64,000 nucleotides of DNA from Rhodobacter sp. (GTDB taxonomy: Bacteria; Pseudomonadota; Alphaproteobacteria; Rhodobacterales; Rhodobacteraceae). The notes beneath the pieces are model-generated. The model was given only the letters and a program-made list of their open reading frames with translations. It had not been told where the DNA came from and ran no database searches. Below, piece by piece: positions 63,918-64,000 of this stretch (its first letter is position 1; every line of letters begins with the position of its first letter). The position numbers and the translations under genes were made by a program. Where the stretch lies: the NCBI GenBank assembly GCA_020250445.1, contig JADCEF010000010.1, positions 32,730 to 96,729 on the forward strand. Direction: 5' to 3'.

Positions 63918-64000
63918 GGCAGGGGCCATCGCCCCTGCCGCAGTGCTGCGCCGATATCAGGACCAGCCGGGGGCCAAAGCCCCCGGCCAGCGCCCGCCCC
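63918..64000. repeat. multi-hairpin intergenic repeat, copy D (inverted, cut by the window end)
   Basis: The reverse complement of the last 83 bases matches the right part of copy A. GGGGCGGGCGCTGGCC, the CCGGGGGC..GCCCCCGG hairpin and GGCTGGTCCTGAT align in order, followed by the GGCAGGGGC/GCCCCTGCC hairpin. It lies about 25 kb from copies A-C and in the opposite orientation, showing that the family is dispersed. The rest lies outside the window. Confidence 0.85.

Overview
The window is a high-GC chromosomal segment that looks like a member of the Rhodobacteraceae (Alphaproteobacteria). The clues are an ihfB-rpsA block with trpF and a LapA-like gene, Bpt aminoacyl-tRNA-protein transferase, IalB and DUF2852 proteins, an frcBCAK-type sugar importer, a GTTC-N7-GTTC LexA box, and a complete mreBCD-mrdA-rodA cell-shape operon. 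No replication origin, rRNA operon, intact tRNA or CRISPR array is visible.

Layout. 1-5.5 kb: end of a beta-ketoacyl synthase, IalB, a DUF853 ATPase, ccmF-ccmH. 5.6-10.5 kb: the ilvB/ilvH acetolactate synthase genes, expressed behind a classical leader-peptide attenuator (peptide MPGGVVIVRRRRMGR). The two genes are split by about 2.4 kb of mosaic accessory DNA. This holds a BrnT/BrnA toxin-antitoxin pair, a decayed second copy of the ilvH 5' end, a terminator, the 3' half of an initiator tRNA, and a coupled two-gene cassette whose first gene carries a phage Mu-F-like motif. 10.7-18.4 kb: antiporter, VOC, bpt, RDD, DUF2852, YbaK, glnE, eda. 18.4-19.8 kb: decayed insertion sequences (IS256 and ISAs1 families). 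19.8-25.9 kb: SnoaL-like/HxlR pair, then a ROK repressor divergent from frcBCAK. 26.2-30.2 kb: cytochrome b561, IS66 and HNH-nuclease remnants, uvrD under a LexA box. 30.5-33.8 kb: trpF, lapA-like, ihfB, rpsA. 34.2-38.8 kb: an SDR remnant and an HlyD/FtsX/ATPase exporter cluster. 38.9-41 kb: a SRAP gene between copies of a multi-hairpin repeat. 41-46 kb: cupin, panB-panC, CDF transporter, SH3 protein, 2-hydroxyacid dehydrogenase. 46-50.5 kb: a lower-GC AlbA_2/Schlafen-like gene with duplicated palindromes upstream, then efp, epmA and a sugar-nucleotide epimerase. 50.6-55.8 kb: a likely amine/amino-acid catabolic operon. 56-63.6 kb: DMT transporter, ghrA-like, rodA, mrdA, mreD, mreC, mreB. The window ends inside a fourth, inverted copy of the multi-hairpin repeat.

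Most of the window is ordinary core metabolism. The parts worth a second look are the ilvB-ilvH mosaic, the four-copy structured repeat, the AlbA_2 gene with its palindrome pair, and the orphan terminators between ialB and the DUF853 gene. All calls are from reading the sequence and supplied translations; no database search was run.
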